64,000 nucleotides of DNA, from positions 1-64,000 of the forward strand of contig NZ_JOFH01000015.1 of NCBI RefSeq assembly GCF_000721235.1, given 5' to 3'. The stretch comes from Streptomyces olivaceus (GTDB lineage Bacteria; Actinomycetota; Actinomycetes; Streptomycetales; Streptomycetaceae). Made by a program: the position numbers and the translations under genes. Positions 27,148 through 34,844 of the stretch are shown piece by piece. Below the pieces are notes generated by a model. That model saw only the letters and a program-made list of their open reading frames with translations, made no database searches and had not been told where the DNA came from. Numbering within the stretch: position 1 is the first letter of the stretch; the number at the start of each line of letters is the position of its first letter.

Positions 27148-28283
27148 ACGACGAAGAAGTGAGCGCCAAGAGACTGAGGACGCGGCTCGCAGAGCGGCTG
27201 ACCGCCGACGGGCATCTGCGCACCGAACCCTGGCGAGAGGCCGTGACCGCGGTCCCGCGCCACGAATTCCTGCGCGGAGGCTTCTTCCAGGAGGTGGCCG
27301 GCTCGACACCCACTGCCTGGACTCCGGTCATGCAGGACGATGCGCGGTGGCTGGAGAGCTGCTACGAGGACGCGTCCCTCGTGACGCAGATCGCCGGCAC
27401 GGTCGTACCGGGAGACATCCGCGGGGAGATCATGCGTGCCCCCACCTCGTCCAGCACCATGCCCGGCCTGGTCGTGCGCATGCTCGAAGACCTCCAGGTC
27501 GACTCGGGGCACCGGGTCCTCGAGATCGGTACGGGCACCGGCTACTCCACGGCACTGATGTGCCACCGGCTCGGCGACGACTCGGTGACCTCCGTCGAGG
27601 TCGACGAGGGCGTGTCCACCCGCGCCCGCAACGCGCTGGGACACTGCGGGTTCACACCCGACCTGATCGTCGGCGACGGCCTCGCCGGGCATCGGGACGG
27701 GGCTCCGTACGACCGGGTGATCGCCGCCTGCGGTCTCCTCACCGTCCCCCGCGAGCTGATCGAGCAGACCCGTCCCGGCGGAGTCGTGCTGGTCACCCTC
27801 TGCGGATGGCTGTACTCCTCCGAGCTGGCCCGGCTGACGGTCCACGAGGACGGCACGGCTTCCGGGCGCCTCCTCGGTGGGCGCATCTCCTTCATGCTCG
27901 CCAGGCCGCACCTGCCGCCACCGCTGGGACTGCTCCCCGACCTCGACGAGGGCGACGATCGACGTGCGGTCTTCGGCGCCGACGTGATCGAAGACTGGAA
28001 CACCAGGTTCGTCGCCCAACTCGCCGCGCCACACGCTCAGTACGTCGTCCTCACCCGCGAAGGCCGTACGGAACACCTGTTCCTGGACGTCGACACCGGC
28101 GCCTGGGCCGTGCTGCGGGAGTACGACGGCCGGTGGACGGTCCGGCAGAACGGGCCGACCCGCATCTGGGACGCCGTCGAGGAGCACATCACCCGGTGGC
28201 GCGGCGCAGGAGCACCCCCGTTGGAGGAGTTCGAGATCACCCTCACGTCCGCACAGCCAACGATCGGCTGGCCCGGCCTCTGA
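27144..28283 (+). CDS. PIMT-like methyltransferase of the ATP-grasp RiPP system
   Basis: 379 residues from the GTG at 27144, overlapping the ligase stop (GTGA) behind GAGGAAAA. Residues ~1-230 are a protein-isoaspartate-methyltransferase-like domain: RHEFLRGG, TSSSTMPGLVVRMLEDL, motif I HRVLEIGTGTGYSTALM (~123-139), SVEVDEGVSTRA. A ~150-residue C-terminal extension follows. In related graspetides such as fuscimiditide a PIMT homologue methylates Asp and leads to an aspartimide in the core. The same chemistry is a reasonable but untested inference here. Confidence 0.9.
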   Translation: MNDEEVSAKRLRTRLAERLTADGHLRTEPWREAVTAVPRHEFLRGGFFQEVAGSTPTAWTPVMQDDARWLESCYEDASLVTQIAGTVVPGDIRGEIMRAPTSSSTMPGLVVRMLEDLQVDSGHRVLEIGTGTGYSTALMCHRLGDDSVTSVEVDEGVSTRARNALGHCGFTPDLIVGDGLAGHRDGAPYDRVIAACGLLTVPRELIEQTRPGGVVLVTLCGWLYSSELARLTVHEDGTASGRLLGGRISFMLARPHLPPPLGLLPDLDEGDDRRAVFGADVIEDWNTRFVAQLAAPHAQYVVLTREGRTEHLFLDVDTGAWAVLREYDGRWTVRQNGPTRIWDAVEEHITRWRGAGAPPLEEFEITLTSAQPTIGWPGL

Positions 28284-28309
28284 CCGCTGCGACCGCTGTC
28301 CCACGCACG

Positions 28310-28343
28310 CGCTCCGCCCCACCGGCACGACGGGGGCGGAGCG
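28310..28343. terminator. Hairpin terminator after the RiPP operon
   Basis: Perfect 11-bp stem CGCTCCGCCCC (28310-28320) with GGGGCGGAGCG (28333-28343) and a 12-base loop, 27 bases after the methyltransferase stop. It separates this operon from promoter module B. Confidence 0.8.
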
Positions 28344-28361
28344 CTTCGCTGTGCCGGTCTC

Positions 28362-28467
28362 CGTACCCTTCCGTACACCGCCGCTCGTGGCCTCGTACGA
28401 AGGGCCCGCGTCAGCGCGTCACCGCTGGTCACGGCGGTAAACGGAGCGCCACCGTGGGTGCATGACC
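28362..28467. promoter_or_regulatory. Promoter module B, near-duplicate of module A
   Basis: Ungapped counterpart of 25694-25799. CGTAC cores lie at 28362, 28372 and 28394, followed by GCGCGTCACCGCTGGTCACG. Its end coincides with the HATPase start at 28462, so a leaderless or very short-leader transcript is possible. Confidence 0.75.
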
Positions 28468-28926
28468 TCAACTCAACCACCCCTCGCGGCGCACCGGTTC
28501 ACGATGTCCTTCAGCTCCTCCCCGCGCGGTGCCCGCCTCGCCCGGCGCATGTGCGAGCACCGGCTGGACACCTGGGGCGTGCCGTACGGCAGCGACGCGC
28601 ACGGCGTCCTCTCCCTCGTCGCGGCCGAGCTGTGCGCCAACGCCGTCCGGCACGGGCATGTGGCCGGCCGTGACTTCCACGTACTGCTGACGGCCGACGC
28701 GGCCACCGAAGTTGTACGCATCGAGGTCACCGACACACGTGGTGAACGCCTGCCCGCGCTCCCGGCCGCGTCGCGGGCCGACGGCGAGGGCGGGCGCGGC
28801 CTGCTGCTCGTCGAGGCGCTGGCCGACCGGTGGGGCTGCCGCCCGCGCCGCTCGGGCGGTCCCGGCAAAACGGTCTGGGCGGAGTGCACCGCACCTGGCC
28901 TGATCTCGCCGCCGCTGATCCCGTAG
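28462..28926 (+). CDS. HATPase_c anti-sigma-factor-like ATP-binding protein
   Basis: 154 residues. GHKL fold motifs: N box LVAAELCANAVRHG (~50-63), EVTDTRGERLP, and G box GEGGRGLLLVEALADRWG. These RsbW-like single-domain proteins are abundant in Streptomyces and bind or phosphorylate partner regulators. It follows the RiPP operon, separated by a terminator, and its promoter region duplicates that of the precursor, so it is probably co-regulated. No ribosome site precedes the ATG. Confidence 0.9.
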   Translation: MTSTQPPLAAHRFTMSFSSSPRGARLARRMCEHRLDTWGVPYGSDAHGVLSLVAAELCANAVRHGHVAGRDFHVLLTADAATEVVRIEVTDTRGERLPALPAASRADGEGGRGLLLVEALADRWGCRPRRSGGPGKTVWAECTAPGLISPPLIP

Positions 28927-29130
28927 GACCTCGCCTCGTCCGCACCGGCTGGACTCCCGCATCCCGTCCCGACCAAAATGTCGCATGCGCCGCGTCGGGC
29001 GCTCGACGGTCGGCAACAGGGCGAACGCGAAGGCCAAGATCTCCGACGACGCGGCGCTGCTCGGGTGATGGCGGTACGGCTCGGCGGTACTGCCGGGAGT
29101 GTGGTGATCCGCTGTCGCAGACGACGGCTT

Positions 29131-29261
29131 TCACTCCTCTTTGAGGGTCCGGACGCTGACGAAGTCGATCGCGCACCGCGACCGGCCCAGTCCGCTGCGG
29201 TCACCGAGTTCGTCCAGGACCAAACCGGTGGAGCTTGGCCCTTACCCGAGCCTCGGTCCAT
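29131..29261 (-). pseudogene. IS5-type transposase remnant, frameshifted
   Basis: Read on the minus strand, about 29261 to 29236 gives WTEARVRAKLHR. After one extra T the next frame gives LVLDELGDRSGLGRSRCAID, then FVSVRTLKEE and stop at 29131-29133. This matches the start region of IS5-group transposases (AKLHR...LDELG...SRCAID). No DDE domain or terminal repeats remain, so it is a scar. The rest of 28927-29264 (near 28980-29070) shows a short frame ending in NAKAKISDDAALLG of unknown origin and no gene I can support. Confidence 0.65.
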
Positions 29262-29264
29262 TCA

Positions 29265-30104
29265 TCACAGGTGCGTCGCCCGGCGCAGCAGGCGGTCGAT
29301 GTTCTCGCGGCTGCGCCGGTCGGTGGGGGTCTGGACGACGAGGCGGACGCCGGGGTGGTCGGTCAGTTCCATGCCGGTGGTACGCAGGCTCACTTCGCCG
29401 ATCCCAGGGATGTCGTAGCGCTTGTCGCAAAGGCGCGGTGGAGCGACGTCGTGCGTGGCCCAGAGCCGAGAGAACAGCGGGCTGACGGTACACAGACGGG
29501 CGACGAAGTCCTGCCATTGCGGGTCGCCAGCATTCTGGCTGTAGCGATAGCGGAACCCTGCCACGGCCTCGGGCGCCTGCTCGTCGCGGTTGACGACGCG
29601 GTAGTGCCCCTCCGGTGCCGCGAAGAGGTTCCAGAGGGTGTTGCGCTTGCCAGGCGGAGCACTGACCAGCGCGGGGTGCAGGGCCGCGTATGCGCGGTTC
29701 CAACGCAGTACGTCGGTGCGGGCGTCGACCAACATGGCGGGCAACGGGTCCAGGGCTCCCAGGACGGTGTCGAGATGGCCGGGGAGTTCGGTCGGCGGAT
29801 CACTGATGACCGGGGGCTGGGGCACCTCGGCCAGACGGTAGAGGTGGTCACGCTCGGCGGCACCCAGAAACAGCGTGCGGGCCACCGCGTCGAGCACCTG
29901 CGAGCTGACGTTGATCGGCCGCCCCTGCTCCAGCCACGTGTACCAGGTGATGCCGACACCGGCCAGCTGGGCGACCTCCTCGCGACGCAGTCCGGGGGTG
30001 CGCCGACGGACGCCCGGGGGTATGCCGACGTCCTCGGGTGAGACCCGCGCGCGTCGTGAGCGCAGGAACTCCCGTAGTTCGGTCCGGTTCGTGGTGGTCG
30101 GCAC
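29265..30104 (-). CDS. XRE-family regulator with MmyB-like ligand domain
   Basis: 279 residues. HTH at ~8-60 (RTELREFLRSRRARVSPEDVGI, GLRREEVAQLAGVGITWYTWLEQGR) followed by the MmyB-type PAS-like domain (LDALDPLPAMLV-like, WNRAYAALHP, NTLWNLF, RLCTVSPLFSRLWATHDV). Such genes are usually divergent from a dehydrogenase they control, exactly as with the SDR at 30270. The ATG at 30104 fits the family N-terminus. Confidence 0.93.
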   Translation of the reverse strand: MPTTTNRTELREFLRSRRARVSPEDVGIPPGVRRRTPGLRREEVAQLAGVGITWYTWLEQGRPINVSSQVLDAVARTLFLGAAERDHLYRLAEVPQPPVISDPPTELPGHLDTVLGALDPLPAMLVDARTDVLRWNRAYAALHPALVSAPPGKRNTLWNLFAAPEGHYRVVNRDEQAPEAVAGFRYRYSQNAGDPQWQDFVARLCTVSPLFSRLWATHDVAPPRLCDKRYDIPGIGEVSLRTTGMELTDHPGVRLVVQTPTDRRSRENIDRLLRRATHL

Positions 30105-30269
30105 CTGTCCACTGTGCCAGAGCCGGGAGGCGTCGGCCTGGTGCTGCCAACACCAGTGTCAGCAGGCTTCTGGCACCGGGGTCCGCACCAGGCACAGGCT
30201 CGTCCCGCCTGTGTTTCCCCAGGACGTTCCCTTCGGAACGGCTGGCCAGATGAACGGACGACGAGTTCC

Positions 30270-31022
30270 ATGAGCAACGCGTTTCACAACAAGGTCGCGG
30301 TCGTGACGGGCGGGAGTGCCGGTATCGGCCACGTCACCGCGCGGGAGATCGCCGAAGGGGGCGGCACCGTCTACATCACGGGACGGGACCAGGACGCCCT
30401 GACGGCGGCGGCCGCGGATCTACCGGGTGATGTCGTCGGGGTGCGGGCCGACTCGCGCTCGGCCGACGACCTCGACCGGCTCTTCGCACAGGTGGAGCGG
30501 CGCAGCGGCCGACTGGACGTGCTGGTTGTCAACGCGGCGGCGATCGCGACCGCACCGCTGGGAGCCATCACCGAGGACGTCATCAGGTCGGTCTTCGACG
30601 TCAACATCACCGGCACGATCTTGACCGTCCAGAAGGCGCTGCCGCTGCTGGTGGACGGTGCCGTCATCGTCCTCACGGGCTCGATGGCCGCGCACAAGGC
30701 GTCGCGCGGGCGGAGTCTCTACGCGGCTTCCAAGGCCGGAGTCCGCGCCCTCGCCCGTACCTGGGCCCTTGAGCTGACCCCACGCGGGATCCGAGTGAAC
30801 GTGGTGAGCCCGGGCCCGACGGACACTCCCGGTATCGCACAGCTGGCCGGCACCGCCGAGGAACGCGAGTCGCTCATCGCCACGATGGGCACCGGGACCC
30901 CGATGACCAGGGCCGGTACCGCGGAAGAGGTCGCCGCCGTCATCGCCTTCGTCGCCTCGGACGCAGCCTCCCACGTCAACGGCGCCGATTACCAGGTCGA
31001 CGGCGGTTACGGCCAGGTCTGA
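30270..31022 (+). CDS. Short-chain dehydrogenase/reductase, divergent from XRE regulator
   Basis: 250 residues from the ATG at 30270. TGGSAGIG (14-21), NAA, LTGSMAAHKASRG with the catalytic Ser, YAASK (Tyr, Lys) and the C-terminal GADYQVDGGYGQV of classical SDRs are present. Cytoplasmic NAD(P)-dependent oxidoreductase of unknown substrate, probably controlled by the divergent MmyB-type regulator across a 165-base gap. Confidence 0.92.
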   Translation: MSNAFHNKVAVVTGGSAGIGHVTAREIAEGGGTVYITGRDQDALTAAAADLPGDVVGVRADSRSADDLDRLFAQVERRSGRLDVLVVNAAAIATAPLGAITEDVIRSVFDVNITGTILTVQKALPLLVDGAVIVLTGSMAAHKASRGRSLYAASKAGVRALARTWALELTPRGIRVNVVSPGPTDTPGIAQLAGTAEERESLIATMGTGTPMTRAGTAEEVAAVIAFVASDAASHVNGADYQVDGGYGQV

Positions 31023-31382
31023 CATTGATGCTGATCCTCAGGTTCCGGCGGCCGTGGCTCGGGGTCTGACTGACGCCCTGCTGGGCTGTCTACCGGTCGT
31101 TCTGTCCGGCCTCCGGAGCCTGTTCTCATGGCTCCTGAATGATCTTTTCGCTTACCGGCGTCACTACTGCCCCCCCCCGGCCCGCGCGCGTTCTGCCACG
31201 GACACCATGTCCATCACCTGCGACAGACGTCCTTGCACACTCCGCCGAACCGCGACACGGCAGCACGAAGCCACCCGTACTGATCCCCGCTCATGTTCCC
31301 CCCAAGGACATGATCACCGGCACCGGCGCACGGTCCACGGTCCCTCACCGAATCCATAATGACAAGGGCATGGCAGGGCATC

Positions 31383-31496
31383 AGCCCCCTAACCGGGGCT
31401 TTCCGGTGGTATCGGCGTAACTCCAGGGGCGTGCGACGCTGTTGCACGCCCCCCCCCGCTCACGATCCGGCCGGTTCATGTCCCTGACGGGGACAT
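31383..31496. other. Hairpin-rich intergenic region (three perfect inverted repeats)
   Basis: Within the 641-base gap 31023-31663 there is no supportable gene. Three dyads stand out: AGCCCC-N6-GGGGCT followed by TTT (31383-31400, terminator-like), GGGGCGTGC-N9-GCACGCCCC (31426-31452), and ATGTCCC-N5-GGGACAT (31478-31496, operator-like). A C-run near 31170 also occurs. The last dyad may control the amino-acid transporter. Confidence 0.6.
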
Positions 31497-31663
31497 TCCG
31501 TTCGCGGTGACGCGACTGCTTCCCGCTGGAGCCGAGGAGCCGGTTGGCTCCGGGGGCAGAGTTGCGAGGACTCCGTTCACAAGACTGCAACACCCGTTCC
31601 CACCATGCGGACTTACCGCACGCGACCTCGACAAACCAGGGACGTGGCTGTCACCCTCCCGCC

Positions 31664-32551
31664 ATGCGTCTCGCCCCTCGTGCCTCCCGCCGCTCACTCG
31701 CCTGCGTCTCCGTCGCCCTGCTCGCGGTTGCCGTCGGCTGTGCGCCGCAGCCCGAGGACGACGCCTCTGCCAAGTCCTCCGGCGCGAAGGGCGGGTCTTC
31801 GTGTGTCGAGGGCGAACTCGCCACCAGGGCCTCCGGCAAGCTGACGGTCGCCACCGACCGGCCCGCCTACGAGCCGTGGTTCACGGGCGACGACCCGGCC
31901 AACGGCGAGGGCTTCGAGTCGGCCGTGGCGTATGCCGTCGCGGAGCGGCTCGGGTACGGCAGGGACGCCGTCGTGTGGCAGAGCGTGCCGTTCAACAAGG
32001 CCTTCGCCCCGGGCGAGAAGACCTTCGACTTCGACATCAACCAGGTGTCCGTGAGCGACGAGCGCAAGAAGGCCGTGGACTTCTCGTCGGGTTACTACGA
32101 CGTCCGCCAGGCCGTCGTCGCACTGAAGGGGTCCAAGGCGGCGAGGGCGGCCGGCGTCGCGGACCTCAAGGGTTTCAAGCTGGGGGCCCAGGTGGGCACT
32201 ACGAGCCTCGACTACATCGACGGGGTCGTGCAGCCGACCCGGGACCCGGCCGTCTACGCCAAGAACGACCAGGCCAAGTCCGCGTTGAAGAACGGCCAGG
32301 TCGATGCGATCGTGGTCGACCTGCCGACCGCGTTCTACATCACCTCCGCCGAGGTGACCGATGCCCGGATCGTCGGTCAGTTCGAGAACCGGGGCGGGGC
32401 CCCGGAGCAGTTCGGTCTGGTGCTGGACAAGGGCAGCGCGCTCACCGCCTGTGTGACGGACGCCGTGGACGCGCTCCGTGCGGACGGCACCCTGGCGAAG
32501 ATCGAGCAGCGGTGGCTCTCCGAGGCGGTCGACGCGCCGGTGCTCAAGTGA
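31664..32551 (+). CDS. Polar amino-acid ABC transporter substrate-binding lipoprotein
   Basis: 295 residues from the ATG at 31664. Signal peptide with lipobox AVGC (Cys near 26), then an SBP family 3 domain (GKLTVATDRPAYEPWF, GFESAVAYAVAERLGY, FDFDINQVSVSDERKKAVDFSSGYY, KLGAQVGTTS, DAIVVDLPTAFYI, LRADGTLAKIEQRW). Lipid-anchored outside the membrane. The coupled permease and ATPase genes complete a histidine/glutamate-type importer. The amino acid bound is not predictable by eye. A ribosome site is not obvious. Confidence 0.92.
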   Translation: MRLAPRASRRSLACVSVALLAVAVGCAPQPEDDASAKSSGAKGGSSCVEGELATRASGKLTVATDRPAYEPWFTGDDPANGEGFESAVAYAVAERLGYGRDAVVWQSVPFNKAFAPGEKTFDFDINQVSVSDERKKAVDFSSGYYDVRQAVVALKGSKAARAAGVADLKGFKLGAQVGTTSLDYIDGVVQPTRDPAVYAKNDQAKSALKNGQVDAIVVDLPTAFYITSAEVTDARIVGQFENRGGAPEQFGLVLDKGSALTACVTDAVDALRADGTLAKIEQRWLSEAVDAPVLK

Positions 32552-33471
32552 GCGTCGTCAAGGACGGGTTCGGTCGCGACGATGCGGGCGACGAGCGCAA
32601 TGAACACGGTTTCCCGGGCGGCAGCCCGTACGTGCCGTCGGCCCGCCGGCTGGAGCGCGAGCGGTACCGGCGTGTCCGGGCCCGCCGTGCCACGGCGGTC
32701 GCCGCGCTCTCGACCCTGGTCACCGGGGTCGTGGTCTACCTGCTTGTTGTCAGCGCGCCCGGCTGGCCGCGCACCAGGGAGACCTTCTTCAACGGGCAGT
32801 ACGCGCGCGAGGCGTTCCCGAAGGTCGTTGAGGGCCTCTGGCTGAACCTGCGGCTGCTGCTGGTCTGCGGCGCCGCCGTGCTGGTTCTCGGCATGCTCAT
32901 CGCCGTCGCCCGCACCTTGCGCGGCCCCGTGTTCTTCCCGCTGCGGGTGCTGGCGGCGGCGTACACGGACTTCTTCCGGGGACTGCCGCTGATCATCAAC
33001 CTGATGATCGTGGTCCTCGGCGTCCCCGCGCTGCGTCTTCAGGGCGTCACGGTCGACCCGGTGCTCCTCGGGGGCACGGCGCTGACGCTGACGTATTCGG
33101 CGTACGTGGCCGAGGTGTTCCGCGCGGGCATCGAGTCGGTGCATCCCTCGCAGCGCGCGGCGGCCCGGTCCCTGGGCCTGTCGAACCGGCAGGCGCTGCG
33201 GTTCGTGGTGCTGCCGCAGGCGGTGCGCCGCCAGGTGCCGCCCCTGCTGAACGACCTGGTGTCGCTGCAGAAGGACACCGGGCTGGTGTCGATCGGGGGC
33301 GCGGTGGACGCCGTACGCGCGGCGGACATCATCGTGGGCCGCAGCCTCAACTACACGCCGTACATTGTGGCCGGGCTGGTCTTCGTCGCCCTGACCATCC
33401 CGATGACGCGCTTCACGGACTGGGTGACGGCCCGGATGGACCGCCGGCGGGCGCAGGGAGGAACGACATGA
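32548..33471 (+). CDS. Polar amino-acid ABC transporter permease
   Basis: 307 residues from the GTG at 32548, which overlaps the lipoprotein stop (GTGA). A ~50-residue cytoplasmic N-terminus with an Arg-rich stretch precedes five or six membrane helices. HisM/GlnP signatures: NLRLLLVCGAAVLVLGMLIAVAR, DFFRGLPLIINL, and the ATPase-docking EAA loop RAAARSLGLSNRQALRFVVLPQAVRRQVPPLLND. It forms the channel as a homodimer. Confidence 0.93.
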   Translation: MSVVKDGFGRDDAGDERNEHGFPGGSPYVPSARRLERERYRRVRARRATAVAALSTLVTGVVVYLLVVSAPGWPRTRETFFNGQYAREAFPKVVEGLWLNLRLLLVCGAAVLVLGMLIAVARTLRGPVFFPLRVLAAAYTDFFRGLPLIINLMIVVLGVPALRLQGVTVDPVLLGGTALTLTYSAYVAEVFRAGIESVHPSQRAAARSLGLSNRQALRFVVLPQAVRRQVPPLLNDLVSLQKDTGLVSIGGAVDAVRAADIIVGRSLNYTPYIVAGLVFVALTIPMTRFTDWVTARMDRRRAQGGTT

Positions 33472-34226
33472 ACGACGGTGACCTTCCGGTGCTGCGGATG
33501 GAGTCCGTCCGCAAGACCTTCGGCGGCTCGGTCGTGCTTCGTGACGTCGGTATCGAGGTCCCGCCGCACACGGTGACCGCCCTGATCGGCGCCTCCGGCT
33601 CCGGCAAGTCGACACTGCTGCGGTGCGCGAACCTCCTGGAGGACATCGACGACGGCGCGATCTGGCTGGACGGCGAGGAGATCACCGACCCGCGTGTCGA
33701 CCAGGACGCGGTACGGCGCCGGATCGGCGTGGTGTTCCAGGCGTACAACCTGTTCCCGCACATGACGGTGCTGGAGAACATCACGCTCGCCCCGCGTCGG
33801 GTGCACGGCGTACCGCGCGCCGAGGCGGAGCAGCGGGCCGTGGAACTGCTGGAGCGGCTCGGGCTGGGCGGCAGGGCGGGCGAGTACCCGGACCGGCTCA
33901 GCGGCGGCCAGCAGCAGCGGGTGGCGATCGCGCGCGCCCTCGCCGTACGGCCCCGGCTGCTGCTGCTCGACGAGATCACCGCGGCGCTCGACCCGGAGCT
34001 GGTCGGCGAGGTGCTGAACGTCGTCCGCGACCTCAAGGGCGACGGCATGACCATGATGCTGGCCACGCACGAGATGGGCTTCGCGCGCGAAGTCGCCGAT
34101 CAGGTCTGCTTCCTGGACTCGGGCGTGGTACTGGAGCGCGGCACGGCCGAGCAGGTTTTCGGCGACCCGCAGCACGACCGCACACGGCGCTTCCTGCGGC
34201 GGATCGTGGAGGCGGGCCGCCTGTGA
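33468..34226 (+). CDS. Polar amino-acid ABC transporter ATP-binding protein
   Basis: 252 residues; ATG 33468 overlaps the permease stop (ATGA). Walker A GASGSGKST (~42-50), Q-loop VVFQAYNLFPHMTVLEN, signature LSGGQQQR, Walker B LLLLDEITAALDPE (the usual TSALD is TAALD), H-loop LATHEMGFAREVAD. Typical GlnQ/HisP. It energises uptake by the preceding two components. The operon ends here. Confidence 0.95.
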   Translation: MNDGDLPVLRMESVRKTFGGSVVLRDVGIEVPPHTVTALIGASGSGKSTLLRCANLLEDIDDGAIWLDGEEITDPRVDQDAVRRRIGVVFQAYNLFPHMTVLENITLAPRRVHGVPRAEAEQRAVELLERLGLGGRAGEYPDRLSGGQQQRVAIARALAVRPRLLLLDEITAALDPELVGEVLNVVRDLKGDGMTMMLATHEMGFAREVADQVCFLDSGVVLERGTAEQVFGDPQHDRTRRFLRRIVEAGRL

Positions 34227-34275
34227 GGGGCCGCCGTCGATGAAAGAGCTTCCACCGAGTCCCGGTACCTGATTC

Positions 34276-34707
34276 TCATGCCGGGCCCTCGCCCGGGTCC
34301 AGGGCCTTTCCCAGGAGGCTCACCAGCTGCTCCAGGTCCTCCGCCGACAGCCGGGCCAGCGGCGTCAGCGCCACCGTCGCCTCGATGACCGCCGACCGTA
34401 CCCGGCGTCCCTCCTCCGTCAGCGCCACCACGCGTGAGCGGCGGTCCGCCGGGTCGGGGGAGCGTTCGGCGAGGCCGCGGTTGGTGAGCTGGTTCATGAC
34501 GAAGCTGAGGTTGGGCGCGTTGCAGTAGAGGCGGCCGGCCAGTTCCTTCATCGAGGGCGCTGCCTGGTCCGGGTCGATCGCCCAGAGGGCGTGGGCGGTC
34601 GCGGGAGTCAGGCGGTGTTCGGCCAGGACCGCCTCGACGCGGTCGCTGGTCTGCAGGAACAGCTCGTGGTTCGCCGCCACCGCAGCCTCGATGGTGCGTC
34701 GCGTCAT
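34276..34707 (-). CDS. MarR-family regulator
   Basis: 143 residues from the ATG at 34707; ATG 34716, better placed after AAAGG, would add MMP. The winged-helix core contains LTPATAHALWAIDP, SMKELAGRLYCNAPNLSFVMNQLTNRGLAERSPDPADRRSRVVALTEEG, with the MarR wing DRRSR. Divergent from an SDR-oxidoreductase operon and flanked by two perfect palindromes it almost certainly binds. Probably a ligand- or redox-relieved repressor of itself and the operon. Confidence 0.92.
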   Translation of the reverse strand: MTRRTIEAAVAANHELFLQTSDRVEAVLAEHRLTPATAHALWAIDPDQAAPSMKELAGRLYCNAPNLSFVMNQLTNRGLAERSPDPADRRSRVVALTEEGRRVRSAVIEATVALTPLARLSAEDLEQLVSLLGKALDPGEGPA

Positions 34708-34728
34708 GGGCATCATCCTAGCCTTTTT

Positions 34729-34745
34729 ACTTCGAGGGTCGAAGT
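34729..34745. promoter_or_regulatory. MarR operator site 1
   Basis: Perfect inverted repeat ACTTCGA-GGG-TCGAAGT, 22 bases upstream of the MarR start at 34707. Identical arms to site 2. Confidence 0.85.
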
Positions 34746-34765
34746 GTATGTTGATGGCTCCGATT

Positions 34766-34782
34766 ACTTCGAGACTCGAAGT
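34766..34782. promoter_or_regulatory. MarR operator site 2
   Basis: Perfect inverted repeat ACTTCGA-GAC-TCGAAGT, centred 37 bases from site 1 and 62 bases upstream of the divergent SDR start. The pair fits cooperative repression of both promoters. Confidence 0.85.
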
Positions 34783-34844
34783 ACCCCGGGGCGTTCCGGC
34801 CTGCAATCCGCCGGGAGCGACCAGCCGAGAGGGAGCAGTCACGC

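Noticed and set aside
28980..29080. Short frame ending NAKAKISDDAALLG considered as a transposon piece
   Set aside because: Too short and no confident family match; noted only inside the transposase-scar entry.
31160..31185. Long C-run, considered as a phase-variable tract
   Set aside because: It lies in non-coding DNA with no reading frame or promoter element that its length would switch.
31380..31455. Hairpins considered as a tRNA or riboswitch
   Set aside because: No cloverleaf, anticodon arm or T-loop, and no recognised riboswitch core; they are simple dyads.
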